Below, piece by piece: positions 23,095-35,228 of a DNA stretch of 60,000 bases (positions are counted from its first letter, which is position 1; each line of letters begins with the position of its first letter). Source of the DNA: Symsagittifera roscoffensis. Taxonomy: Eukaryota > Xenacoelomorpha > Acoela > Convolutidae. The stretch lies in the NCBI RefSeq assembly GCF_963678635.1, contig NC_087067.1, positions 39,764,379 through 39,824,378 on the forward strand. Direction: 5' to 3'. The notes beneath the pieces are model-generated. The model was not told the origin of the DNA, made no database searches, and worked only from the letters and a program-made list of their open reading frames with translations. The position numbers and the translations under genes were made by a program.

Positions 23095-23951
23095 AAGATT
23101 ATTTCACACATAATTCAGACTTAATTTCACAAGCAAGAAAAAATTTCAGACCTCGAAATCCAAATGATGATACTGCCATTACAGAACAATCAGACTACGT
23201 TTGGGACCCTGAATGGTCTCATCCTACATTTATAAATATCCCACAATCTATCTCAAGTCAAGCAAAAAGTACAATATCTTACCACAGAGATTATGTAAAA
23301 GTAGTACCAATAACCATTGATGCAACACGATTAAACTACAATACATTTTTACCTGATACACAAAATAACAGTTTAAATTCGACCGTCATACACAATGAAA
23401 ACCTTAATGGAACTAGAAATCTTACACAACAAGATATTCAAACACCATCACACTTCATAAATGAAGAAATTGTCCAAACAACAACAATTACACAACAAAG
23501 TATTTCACCAATACATCCAAATTTAACAAAACCAAGAAATACAAATACTTCACTGGCACAAGTAACCTTACAATCAACCGTTAAACCTTCGGTTGCTCCA
23601 AAATATTCACATATGGATTATCAAACATATAGACCCATGACAGTACCATCAAAACCACGAAAAACGTTCACAAGAAACACTTTTGTAGAACACAATTATA
23701 ATTATGCTCATTCGTCAAAAACAAACTACCCCCCACGAAAAACTAATAATAATCATGTATGTGCTCACTATTGGGATAACCCAATGACAACAACCAACTC
23801 AGTAAATTTTCGAACTAATTCACATCCTCCACAGGATGATAGTGAAAATTACCCATTCTTTCAACAAAATAAAAATAAAAAGCAAGCACTTCATCATACG
23901 GATTATTTATCATCTGATGATGATTATTTACAGCCAGACATTTTTGCATAA
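23079..23951 (+). pseudogene. Gag middle segment, copy 1 (Gln/Asn/Thr/Pro-rich)
   Basis: It continues the Gag frame after the deletion near 23085. It is low-complexity and rich in Thr, Asn, Gln, Tyr and Pro, probably disordered, and ends at a nonsense codon (23949-23951) absent from copy 2. Translation of the same frame beyond the stop joins the 24054 frame without another shift, so this and the next entry were one protein. Confidence 0.75.
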
Positions 23952-24053
23952 TATACCCAAGAATATCGCACACAAGGATCGCGACGACCTCATACATATA
24001 ATAGAATTTTTTCTCCAAACCCAACAGATACAAGAAATCAGCAACCAATACAT

Positions 24054-25994
24054 ATGCCTAATCCAACTAATACACAATCTTTTCAACCAATTCAACCACA
24101 AAACCCAATGACTATGCACTCGTATCAACCAACTCAAATGCAAAATGAAATACCACTTCCATATTACCTTCAGCAACAAGAAATAACAAAAAATCAACTT
24201 TCAAATTTTTCGCAAATGCCAAATGCCGCAGAATCACTACAGATGACAATGAATCCATACCTCATGGGTGGATCATCAATAACATCAAATAAACCACTGA
24301 TGGTATTTACAGGAACAGATCTTGAATATTCTGTAGAAGATTATTTGAATGCAGTAACAGCAAATTTAATTTTAAATATAGGACCTGAACCAATTAATAC
24401 GCCATTACATCAAAATTGGATACATAGACGCACAGCATTGATACAAACAACCTTAGATGGCGCATCTCAAAAATGGTTTTCAGTATTACCTATAGAAATG
24501 AAATCAGACTGGAAAAGATTTACACAAGAATTTTCAAAAATGTTTGACTCCGAAAGAAATAAACAACACCAAAGAGTTTTATGTAATGAAATTCGCACAT
24601 TACCAAATGAAACCATCAAACAATTAGCAGTAGGTATTGAAACACTAGTTCGAAAAGCATTTTCATTAAATACACATGACTATAAAAACACAAAAATGTC
24701 AGAAATTTTAATGATGACCTTAACACCTCAATTAAGAAAAATAGCAATAAAAAAGAGAGCATCTCATCCTTCCTCAATTCGAGAACCCGATTTAGATTTT
24801 CGAAAACTAGTAGACAAACTAGAGCAAGCGGAAATCACAATGAAACTTGAAGAAACAGAAAATCTAAAACTACAATATGTTAATCGAATCGAAACAAACA
24901 CTACACATATCAATAACATACAGGAATCAGATACAGACCTATTTGAAAAAATCACTGAAATACTAAATATTTATGAAAAACACCCAAATTTTAAAGGCAA
25001 ACCATCTTTCAAAAAATTGTGTAATTATTGCCGACGATACGGACATAGTATTTCTGAATGTAGACAAAAACAACAAGATAACCAGAACAAACCTCAAAAG
25101 TATAAAGAACCAAATAAATCATTCTATCAATATATGAAGAAAGATCAAAATCTACCAAACAAAAATGTATACAGCAACAACAGTTCAGGAAAAACACTTC
25201 CGAACAATACTAATTACACAAGGAATCAATCACCATTAAACTCAAGTTATAGAGGAAGATCACCAGAACGAAGAAATACACAGAATTCTTCACAAAATCA
25301 TTATAATCGATCAAATAGTCCAAATAACTATACGAGATCAAATTCAAATACAACACAATTTGTTTCTAGATCCAATTCCCAATCAAACCCAAGAAATAAA
25401 AATTATCCAAACAATCAATCACGAAACTCATCATACAACAGAAATAGAAACTATTCACATAATAGAAATAGAAGTTATTCGAACAATCGAAATCAGAATT
25501 ACCCGAACAATCGATCAAGAAATAACTCATATAATAGATCAAACTATCACAGATCAAATGACAATTATCAAAACACATCACGGAATAATTCACAAAATCG
25601 AAATTCAAGAAATAATCAATATAGAAATTATTCCCAGTCACCACATAGGAATAATAACCATTATAATAATTCTAAACATCGATACAGAAGTAGTACACCA
25701 AAACATCAAAGACATATTAATCAAGTACAGTCAAATGAAGAAACAACATCAGACCCCCCAGGTATTGATGACACAACAGGAAGTAACGAACTACAACTAA
25801 ATCAAATAAACTGTGGATCATCAGATACAGAAAGTGATACAGAAAATACCATCTCCGTAAATATGATACAGTCGAAAACGAACCTATCATTTATGAACAA
25901 CCCTTTACATCACATATATATGAAAATCAATTGGAGCTCCTTCAAAATTATTATATTGAACCCATCAATACTACACAAACTGCACAAAAAATAA
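24054..25994 (+). pseudogene. Gag capsid and nucleocapsid region, copy 1
   Basis: 646 codons. Residues about 80-260 have the features of a retrotransposon Gag capsid domain (YSVEDYLNAV, RRTALIQTTLDGASQKWF, LPNETIKQLAV). A single CCHC zinc knuckle lies at residues 323-336 (nt 25020-25061, CNYCRRYGHSISEC). It is followed by about 180 residues of Asn/Arg/Ser/Tyr-rich repeats (about 25190-25690) resembling an SR/RNA-binding tail, then an acidic stretch. A frameshift near 25865-25990 separates it from Pol; in copy 2 the Gag tail and Pol are in one frame (53424-49924). Its role is to package element RNA into particles. Only one knuckle is present. Confidence 0.88.
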
Positions 25995-28048
25995 ACGAAA
26001 TTAACACGGTAAATAAACCCGATGGAAAAGACAAAACAAAATGTTTAAACACAAATCATATTTATCAAAATATACAAAAAGAACAACCCAGAGAAAAAAT
26101 TTGGACAATACAGTTTTTCTTAGAAAGTCCAAGAAACAAAGAATTTCAACCACCAGATCTTGAAATTGATTTTTTAATTGATTCAGGAGCAGAATCAAAC
26201 ATAATGAATATTCCCACATGGAATGAAATCAAAATATTACATCCAAAATTAACGCCTCTTGCAACCTCTATTAAACTAGCAACAGCACAAGGATCAACAT
26301 TAGTAAATTATGGAAAAATCCAATTATTCCTTCTCCCCACAAGAACAATGGAGCAAAATAAAACTCTAAGCAAACCATTTAAACAAATATTTCATATTAC
26401 TGATATTAAACACAATATCATTGGCATACCATTTATATCAAAATATATACCAACAATCAACATCTTGAATAGTAAAATACTGATCAAAGATAATTACACA
26501 AAAACAAAAAATAAAGCTCTAACATTTTTTCAAAGATTAAATAAACAACCACCATTCTTCTCAAAATTTTATCCAATTTATAACCAACAACGGAAACATC
26601 TGAAACCACTATCAAGAAATATAAATAACTTTTCACTAAAACAAGTTCACCAGTATGATAAAAGTCAAAATAAACAACAATTTTTTATGTCAGACTTTAA
26701 ATTTAAACCTATTCACAAGTTTATCAAAATCACGATTTCATCTATAAAATATTTGAAAAACACGAATTCCGACATCATTTTGCTACAAGTGTATAACAAT
26801 ACAACGTATCAAGTAACATTACCCTTAAGACTTTTAGGATATTGCAAAACAAACGCTACAATTTCACCCATACATGAAATAGCATACCGCGTAAATAATA
26901 TACTCCAATTATTAGATATTTGCCAATCCACAATTCTTAACGAAGAATTATCCATAAATAACATAATAAGCAATGAAAAGAGAAACACAGATTATTTCAC
27001 AAAAACACCATATTTTAAACCAAAATTCAATATAACAAATTACACAAAAGAACAACAACAATTTTTAACAATGTTTAACTTTGAACACTCGCAAATCACA
27101 CAAATCGAATTTGACAAACTAGCAAAACAACTGTTAAAATATTCAACAGTCTACGCAACATCAAAATTTGATGTTGGGAAAATCAGTTCATCACTACATC
27201 TCCCGTTAAAACCTGACGCAGTTTTCAAAAAACAAAGAGCAAGTAAAGCACCAATTCATTTACACGATAAAGTAATTAGATTACTAGATATTTTAGAACA
27301 ATACAAAATTATCCCACCAGTAAACAAAGAAGAACAACCAAAAGGTAACACATTTCTTAACCCTGTTATAATTCTAGCAAAAGGAGAATCATTAAAAATA
27401 GTTTTAGACGCTAGATATCTCAATTCACTAATAGACGAATCAAAATGCAATTGGCCTATTGAACCAATACAAGTTATTTTATCAAAAATAAACGGAAAAT
27501 ACTTTACAACCGCAGATATGAACAGTGCATACAATCAAATGCCACTAGATGAACAATCACGACGTTTAACACAATTTGTTATTGGAAATCAACAATATGA
27601 ATTCAACCGCCTATTCTATGGAATTTTCATAGGACCAGCAGCATTTTCAGCTTTTATGAGCAAAATTTTTAGACCACTAATACTCAAGAAAAACGCAATC
27701 ACCTATTTAGACGATGTTTTTATGCAATCACAGACAAAAGAAGAAATGTTTACAGTTTTAGAACACTATCATAAAATACTTCAGAACAAAAATCTGAGGG
27801 CCGCCCCCGATAAATCACACTTCTTTTTAACACGAGTCAAATTTTTAGGACATAATATAGAAAGAAACACAATCACTCCATTAAAATCACGCATTGATGC
27901 TATTCAAAAACTTCAACCACCAACAAACAAAAAGAAAATCCAAGAATTCCTTGGAATGTTAAATTTCTTAAGCAAGTACGTTTATAAAATGCAATTATAT
28001 TTAAGACCGTTCTATAATATCGTCAGACAACAAAATAATTTTGAATAG
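25931..28048 (+). pseudogene. Pol: aspartic protease and reverse transcriptase, copy 1
   Basis: 705 codons. The protease active site DSGAESN is at residues 84-90. A long region of about 350 residues without a recognised domain separates it from the RT, which starts near residue 475 (FLNPVIILAKGESLKIVLDA). RT motifs are the first catalytic Asp in TTADMNSAYNQ (about residue 529) and YLDD (about 592). Then come the GHNI and FLGMLNFLSKYV thumb/connection motifs. The protease matures Gag-Pol and the RT copies element RNA to DNA from a tRNA primer. The ORF ends at a nonsense codon (28046-28048) not shared with copy 2. The active-site residues are all intact, so loss of function is due to truncation. 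Confidence 0.93.
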
Positions 28049-29333
28049 ACCACTGAACATCAAACACGATTTGAAGAAATTAAAAAACTTTTAACTGAAC
28101 AAATTTCAAACACAATTCCAGATCCAAATCAACCATTCTATGCAATGTGCGATGCTTCAAATTTTGGCATCGGCGCAGCATTACTACAATCACATAGTGG
28201 TGCAAATAAAATGAACCTTATATCAGCAAATTCCCGATTATTCACTCAAGCAGAGCTACGACTCTCAACTCTAATGAGAGAATGTACAGCTATAATTTAT
28301 ACACTTACAGAATATGAATTTCTGATACTTGGATCAAAACATCCAACAGTTCTATTCACAGATCATAAACCAATCATTTTTTCATTTTACCCAAAAGTCA
28401 AATCCCAATCACCGAGTTTATAGATTTCAATTAATTCTAATGAAATTTCCAAACTTACATATAGTTTGGACAGCAGGAAAGAATCTTGCATTACCAGATA
28501 CATTAAGTCGAAATACACCACCTGAATTACTTACACGAAAAACTACAGTTGAAATACCCAAACATATAAAATTTTATCTTGCAAAAGACGAAACTTCACC
28601 CCGACTAGAATGCAAATATGCAGTCAAAACTGACATTGAACAATCACAAATAAATAACCTACAACATTTCCCACTTTACTTAGATTGCCAAAATAATCAC
28701 TACGAAGTTGATCCACTAGGAACATCATCTTTCAAACCAATTCCATACTCACAATGGATAAAAAATAACACCCAACAAAAAAGAATAAAACACCACTCGC
28801 ATAAAAAAGACGTTTTTCCTTTAATTGAAAAAGAAAATTTAACTGATAAAATAAATTTATCAGGGTCACAAACAAATGATTCAAAATACACAATAAATCA
28901 AGTCTTTGACCTCCATGACCCACTTGACACAATTCCCCTATCTAAATTAGAAATTGAAAATATTTTTCTCTCTCCGACAGATAAAATTACAATTGAAATC
29001 TTGAAACAATATCAAAATCTTGACCCAGTAATTAGACAACTAAAATCATGGCACAATTACAAAACTATGCCCGTAAAGGCAGATACCACAATTTTAGGAA
29101 ATAAAACACTCCTCCGATATTTCCGAAAATTTAATAATACAACAATTAATGAAAACACAGACCTTCTAGAATATCAATTAAATAATTCTACAGTTCCCTG
29201 TCTCCCTTTAAGTATGATTCTAATAGCTTTTAACTTTTCACTCACACAAAACACTAAAAGACACTCTGGATCAGAGAAAACATATTCAAATTTTACACAA
29301 ATTTTTATTTCCCAAATGCACCAATTTGGATAA
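28049..29333 (+). pseudogene. Pol: RNase H and integrase N-terminal region, copy 1
   Basis: The RNase H domain is split over two frames (28145-28423 and 28329-29333) by an indel in 28380-28420. Its acidic residues are visible: CDASNFGIGAALL, the Glu in LMRECTA and the Asp in FTDHKPI. The second frame carries the tether (ALPDTLSRNTP) to integrase. The zinc-binding Cys pair (CNDCIVCQ) lies in yet another frame near 29341-29364, so a second frameshift falls at about 29255-29335. RNase H removes RNA from the RNA-DNA hybrid during element replication. Confidence 0.85.
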
Positions 29334-29503
29334 AAGTACTATGCAATGATTGTATAGTATGTCAGCTAAATAAACCTTATCCAAATCAAAAACAAATAGC
29401 ACAAAAACAAGATTTTAAAGAACAAAGTTTATATTTTAACCATCGTATTTCACTCGATACAAAAGGACCAATTTCACCATCCTCTGAAGGAAACTCCTAC
29501 ATT

Positions 29504-29959
29504 ATGGTAATTGTTGACGCATTTACACATTATGTAGCACTTAACCCAGTACCACATTGTAACGCTTATTACGCTTACACAACACTTTATGAACACTGGA
29601 TAGCTAAATTCGGATTACCCGAAATCTTAGTTACAGACAACGGAACAGAATTCAAAAATAATGAAATCATCACACTATGTCACTTATATAACATCAAACA
29701 CAAACCGCGTACATCTCATGCACCTTGGACAAACGGTTTAGTCGAAGGTATGAGCCGTTCACTACAAGAATATCTTAGATGTATCACAAACGGAAATGAT
29801 ACAAGATACACAGAATGGTCAGCAAATGTAAAATTGTTTCCCTTAGCATATAATTCACAAATTACGACAACTCTAGGAATGTCACCATACGAAATGGTTT
29901 TTAATCAAAAGCCACGTAAACCAATTATGCTTACAGCAAACTCTCATAAAAATGCTTAA
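29504..29959 (+). pseudogene. Pol: integrase catalytic core, copy 1
   Basis: 151 codons from an internal Met. The D,D35E triad is complete: Asp5 in IVDAF, Asp45 in VTDNGTEF and Glu81 in LVEGMSRS, with 35 residues between the last two. It joins element cDNA ends to host DNA. The frame stops at a nonsense codon (29957-29959) that copy 2 lacks. Confidence 0.93.
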
Positions 29960-30134
29960 GGTCATTGCCAACCAAATAAAGACTCAGTTTGTTATAACCT
30001 ACCTTTACACACGCATGATGAAGATCATTTTCATCACCCACAAATCCTTAAATTAGCCTCCAGTACACACACCGAATGGATTCTAAATAGAGATAAAAAA
30101 CACAATGAAATTTACCAAAGAATAACAAAAAAAA

Positions 30135-30554
30135 TTGTTACAAAGGCAAAACATTAACGAACAAATTAATTCACGCTTTACACCAGCCTCAGATTTAAAA
30201 ATTGGAACATTTGTCTTAAGACCAAATTTTAATACACAAAAAAGAATTTCTAAAAAATTACAACCCCTTCGCAAAGGACCATACCAAATAATTGCCAAAC
30301 CCATTGACGTAACATATAAAATCACCGATTCAGACCAAAAAGAAATTTTTCAACATCGGAACAATCTATTGCCTTACTACCCAAAAGAATACGCACTACG
30401 CGAATTAACTCAATTATATTCTTTCACAGGTTTAAAAGTTATTCAAAATCACCCACATCTGGAAAATGAAATAAATGAACAAAACGACATTCACCTTGAA
30501 AAACAAAATAAAAAACCAACTACAACCCAAAACAATACAAAAAAACTAGATTAA
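30135..30554 (+). pseudogene. Pol: integrase C-terminal GPY module, copy 1
   Basis: 139 codons with the Ty3/gypsy integrase C-terminal module: GTFVLRPNF, then LRKGPYQIIAK and an R-x-N-N-L-L-P ending near residue 75. The C-terminal tail is charged. A frameshift near 30110-30135 separates it from the core. I see no chromodomain after the module. 30555-31296 is non-coding, with a duplicated TTTAGCCTAAAGT near 31045-31100; it could hold the splice acceptor for a subgenomic env RNA, but I cannot place one. Confidence 0.85.
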
Positions 30555-31296
30555 AAAATACCTCAAAAAGAAAGGAAAAAAAATGATAGAAAAAATTATA
30601 CCACAAGAACAAGTCGAGAAATCAGAACATAGAGAGTCATCACGACTTAGAAATCAACCACGTAAAAACTACAAAACATTCATCCCACAATCTAAAATAT
30701 TAAAGAAAGTTGAATTTCAAAAACAGCTTTAATTTTAAAATTAATCATCTTTGCACCTCTGAATCATTTTGAACTTTCATTTTTCAAAATAACATGCTGA
30801 CAAACACGCAACAATTCTAGTTCAAAATTAGCCAACAGGATAACACAAACCAATTAGACGAAAGATATTAAACTCCAGGCATATCTATAACTATAACTTT
30901 ACAACCTCCAGGTCAAAAATAAGCAAACCACTCAAACTTGACAACTAAAATAAATACCACCATAATATCATAACCCTCCCTTATCTAATAACGCAAAGAT
31001 CAACAATATTTTCCCAACTTAGACCTCAAAAACTCCCCAACCAAAAATGATAATTTAGCCTAAAGTAAAAATACGACCATATTAATTTAGCCTAAAGTAC
31101 AAAAATCTCAAAAATACCCCAGATCACCTGAAAAATAAAAATAAAGCAAAGAAAACCTCCCGATTACCATAAAACTCGCCCCCAACAATTTTTCACAAAA
31201 CTCAACCCACTTGTCAAAAAATCAATAAATATTTCGACCACATTTGAAAATCGCCCCAAACAACAAAAAATATTCGACCAAGAAGCCATTTCATAA

Positions 31297-31713
31297 ATGC
31301 TCTTCTCTCGATCAGTCAATACAATTTTCAACATTTTCATAAACTTTTTAACCATACTTAAACTTTTATTCATATTTCTCTTTGATACTTTTGAAGCTTT
31401 TATAATAATTTTAATCATTTTTTGCAATTTTTTTAAAATTTTCTACTTCCTATTTGAAATATATCTCCAGCTTTCCCAAATTATTGACCATATTCACAGG
31501 TACGATAAACCAAAGTTTATTTCAATGATACGAGCCATTTTTAGTAGAACAGCTATTTTTTTACTATTTGTAATTTTTATAACATTTTTATCATCCCTAA
31601 TATTGACAATATGCAAATGTATAAAAAAGGCAATCATAACATTCGCCTTAGCAACAATCCTTTTAATTCTTTTCCTTGAAGAATACTACAATAAACATAA
31701 ATTTTTTCACTAA
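31297..31713 (+). pseudogene. Envelope ORF, multi-hydrophobic leader, copy 1
   Basis: 138 codons with about four hydrophobic helices (roughly residues 10-33, 34-58, 84-108 and 112-127), the last two around a short Cys/Lys loop (ICKCIKK). In copy 2 the same frame continues through a Pro/Ser/Thr-rich linker into the envelope-like ectodomain with only a nonsense codon in between. I therefore read this as the N-terminal leader of one long envelope precursor, not a separate gene. A leader with several membrane segments is unusual; foamy-virus-type Env leaders are an analogy only. A frameshift near 31700 breaks it here. Confidence 0.6.
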
Positions 31714-32329
31714 GAAAAATCAATCAGACAACCTTCAAAAATTGCTAACCAACAATCACACAGTCAGTCTTCACCGACATCATCCCAAGAAAACCCGACA
31801 ATACCTACAACTACCCAAAACTCCCAAACATCCACACGAATTTCTTTCCAAGATAACCCATACACTTTTGAAGAACGACACGCTGGCTTATCTGAACCAT
31901 TAGAACCAGTTCAGCGACAGGCATCCCTAAGTGAACCAACATATAACTTGTACCCAACATTACCACAAGAATTAAGTAGAATAAGAAATATTAGTCAAAA
32001 CCAAAATACAGTTGAAATAAACAGACAAATTATACATCCACGACGAAATAGAAATTTTCAAACCCCTGAGTTCATTTTGATATACTCCAATCCCCATCAC
32101 CATGTACTCCAGAAAACCCAATTAGCATACTAACGGAAACCCCTACACTTCTTTCACAACGTAGCACCTCAAGTATGCCCTCAGATTACTTAGGTTCAAC
32201 ACAAACATCTGAACAAATACGTGACAATCACTTTAACCCCCCAACCAAACATCACGACCACCATATTGGACAACACACTCATTCACACAAGGTGAACCAA
32301 ATTTAATTAATGACCCAATAGATATTTCT
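31676..32329 (+). pseudogene. Envelope ORF, Pro/Ser/Thr-rich linker, copy 1
   Basis: Short frames at 31676-31903 and 31948-32133 and their neighbours carry remnants of the low-complexity linker between leader and ectodomain. At least two indels and nonsense changes occur relative to copy 2. No folded domain is expected here. Confidence 0.5.
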
Positions 32330-33431
32330 ATGGATACAACAACATCATCATCACTACCAGAAACATTATCACTACCATCAACACCATCAATAAGCCAGAT
32401 TTCACCGACGCCTTTCCCCCTAAATTTTCCAAATAACCTCGACGCTAGATATCGAGAACAATCATCAACAAATATCCCTTTAAGATTAGATTGGAACACG
32501 TTCACAGCATCCCCACCATTATTTGGACAACATCCAGAAAGTAACCGACTCCACAATTGGGCACTCCATAGAATACAATATAGACAAGACATCCACGAAG
32601 ACATTCGTGACCATAACATCCAAATACTCCAACAAAATAGTCTACAATTAAATTTTGAAATCACGGTTAAACTTAACAACATTGCTCAACATCCTTACCC
32701 ATTAAACCGACCCAATATAACAGCTCAATCGCTACCACCGCCATTTATAACAACTGAAGTAATATATAAATACGACAGATATACCAAAAAGACAATTGGT
32801 TACATCACATTTTATAACCCATACTCAGGATTATCATACATATGTATATTCTAAAAATATTGATACTTCAACAAATCCTTTTCTAACATTTTCCGATCAG
32901 AACACAAATCCTTCTCCCCGCACAGGACCCCAGGACTTATTAGTAACACACTACGATTGTGAAGAAAATGAACAAAAAACACTACACAAATATGCAATAA
33001 ATCAAGTATCACATTGCGAAACGGAACCACAAGCTATAGAAACTACAAATGTAATAGCGACACTGTATTCAAAAGCCCGAGCAGCAACAGTCGCAGGATA
33101 TAAATTTACAGCAACATTTTCCGAAAAGAAAGTACATTGTTCACAATTTTCAACCGGAAATAAAAACCGACTTGACCACGAATCATTCTACCAAAGTAAT
33201 ATAGAACGACTTCTAGATCTAAATCCCGATGATTGTAAAAACGAGCTACTCAGATTAAATATCACAAGAAATAGAAATACCGACAGAAAACTAGTATATT
33301 TTCAAGTCTTTGCCGATTCTGTACATCAAGCAGAACTTGAAAGATATCAAGGACATATAAAACTAGATGAAAAAAACCCATACAACGGCGCACACGGAAG
33401 ATTAACTTATGACATACACGATAAGCACTGA
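32330..33431 (+). pseudogene. Envelope-like ectodomain, N-terminal part, copy 1
   Basis: Two overlapping frames (32330-32854 and 32796-33431) are separated by a frameshift near 32840 and closed by a nonsense codon at 33429-33431. After a Ser/Thr/Pro stretch, a domain begins with spaced Cys residues (near 32960, 33015, 33138 and 33233) and potential N-glycosylation sites such as NITR. Cys spacing, the later GYC and CY...PC motifs and the C-terminal anchor recall the class III glycoproteins of chuvirus- or nyamivirus-like negative-strand RNA viruses, which some invertebrate LTR elements carry. That assignment is from memory of family features and not verified. No restoration is attempted. Confidence 0.5.
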
Positions 33432-33503
33432 ATACCACACATTGGTATAAATAATCCATCAAACTGCAAAGCAGACACAAAAACTAAAGGATATCAAGAA
33501 ATA

Positions 33504-34379
33504 ATGTTTTTCGATTGGAAAATACAACGCGAAAAAATACAACTCACACGAGATTTATCCGACAACACAATGATCTATCAAGGAATTAGATTACCTTGTC
33601 AAAACGATCAAGGTTATTGTGATCCTACAACATGGACACAAGCAACAATTGTTTGGTTTCCCGAAGATACATACTCAACATTTCAAGTAGCAAAAATACA
33701 CGCTCGAATGATAAAATTTCACGAAAAACATTTTATACAATCAATTCCATATGAGCAAGTCCATCCATCACGAAAACAAAGTACTGATTCTCAAAATCTC
33801 CATAATATAGAAAATAAATTAACACGTTTCCAAATATATCAAGAAACAGAAATCGCATGCAAATACAGAAACCCACTTCACAAAACACAATATTCTGAAA
33901 TATTAGTTGAATACGAAAAAGGTTTCGACATGACCACTGGAAAAATAAAAATTGACCCTTATGCCACAGGTCACCCTCTACACGAAGGAACATCATATAC
34001 ACCAGTTAACTTTCAAAAAATTAATGGTCAACCTGGTGGAAAACAAAAGCCACATGACACCAGAAGCACACGTTTACAAGAACTATCACTAATGAATAAT
34101 ACTTATTTTGGTAATATCCACTATGATATCTACTTAGATTTGAAGTTAGACTACACGATTAGTCGAATTTTTCAAGAAATGTCACTCTCCGAGTTAGAAA
34201 CACTTCACCAACTATGCGAATTAGAAAGGACACAAATCCTACAATCACTCGCACTAGCAGTGTTAAAAATACCCTACGCAGGATTTTTATTATCAGGAAA
34301 TAGATCAAATAGACTACGAAGGAAACATTTTATGGTTTTATACTTGTACCAAAAAAGTATCACCACTATATGTTGTTGA
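33504..34379 (+). pseudogene. Envelope-like ectodomain, central part, copy 1
   Basis: 291 codons from an internal Met. It includes LPCQNDQGYCDP near residue 34 followed by an aromatic strand (IVWFPED). Further on come a basic PSRKQ stretch, a helical region (SLSELETLHQLCELERTQIL) and a short hydrophobic segment (LALAVLKIPYAGFLL). A frameshift near 34310 ends it. Such a Cys-rich strand region followed by a long helix fits a viral fusion-protein ectodomain. Confidence in envelope identity is moderate. Confidence 0.5.
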
Positions 34380-35120
34380 AGATAAACGCTGCTATAAAAG
34401 AATCCCTATCTTTTATAAAAATAAGGTATATTTTGTTGACACACTTTCAAGACGAACATATTTTTGGGATACCCCAGTCCCATGTGGATCAGAAAATAGC
34501 CACAATGTCGTACAATTGAACCCTGATGAAGATAAATGTTATCTTCTTACCCCATACCCCACGTTAATGCAATCACTCAAAAAATTTTCACCCGAAAGCA
34601 TCAGAGCTATTGCTCGTAACCCAAATAATGATTTACAATCAATTGGAATATATTCAAAATCCGATATCCAACACCACATTAGAACACAACAATTCCAGGA
34701 ATTATTAACACAAATGGACACTATACAAAGACAATCAATTGACCAAAACTTACGCAAACTTGCCGAAACCGCAGGATTTGCTGATATCTATACACAATTT
34801 TATAGCGGATATTTTGAAGACATTAAAGACTATATATATCTAAACGGTGAAAAATACAGACCACAAGATATTTCACCTATAAATATTTTTAGCTTTGTTA
34901 CACTAAAAAATGAAATTCTCGATTTTCTAGGATGGCCCTATTACATCTTAAAAAACTAACTATCCTATACGCAATGTTTAACTTTATAGGATTTCTTTTT
35001 TCACTTTTAAAAGGAATCTATAACACATGCGCTATACACACACAAGTAAATAGACAAGCAAGTGTAGCACGCATACTATTTGCAGGATTTTTTGGAATTT
35101 TTTCATCATCAATTAACTAA
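34380..35120 (+). pseudogene. Envelope-like C-terminal part and membrane anchor, copy 1
   Basis: The frame at 34516-34959 carries a helical stalk-like region and IFSFVTLKNEILDFLGW. The Cys motif CYKRIPIFYK ... VPCG sits just upstream (34389-34488) in a broken frame. The hydrophobic anchor (IGFLFSLLKGI and ILFAGFFGIFSS) is encoded in a shifted frame, 34932-35120. Copy 1 therefore retains the anchor sequence but cannot read into it. In copy 2 the anchor is deleted. Confidence 0.5.
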
Positions 35121-35228
35121 ATTCTTCTAGACGCACAAATCAAAGAGTATAATACAAAAATAGCGACAACACAGAACACATAAAACGAAGAACATAATAA
35201 CATAGAAGTAACGCCTACAGCACCACAG

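Noticed and set aside
25360-25800. Overlapping Ile/Thr/His-rich frames in the Gag tail of both copies (also 52758-53393)
   Set aside because: Frame-shadow of the Asn/Arg/Ser repeat; simple composition keeps the second frame open.
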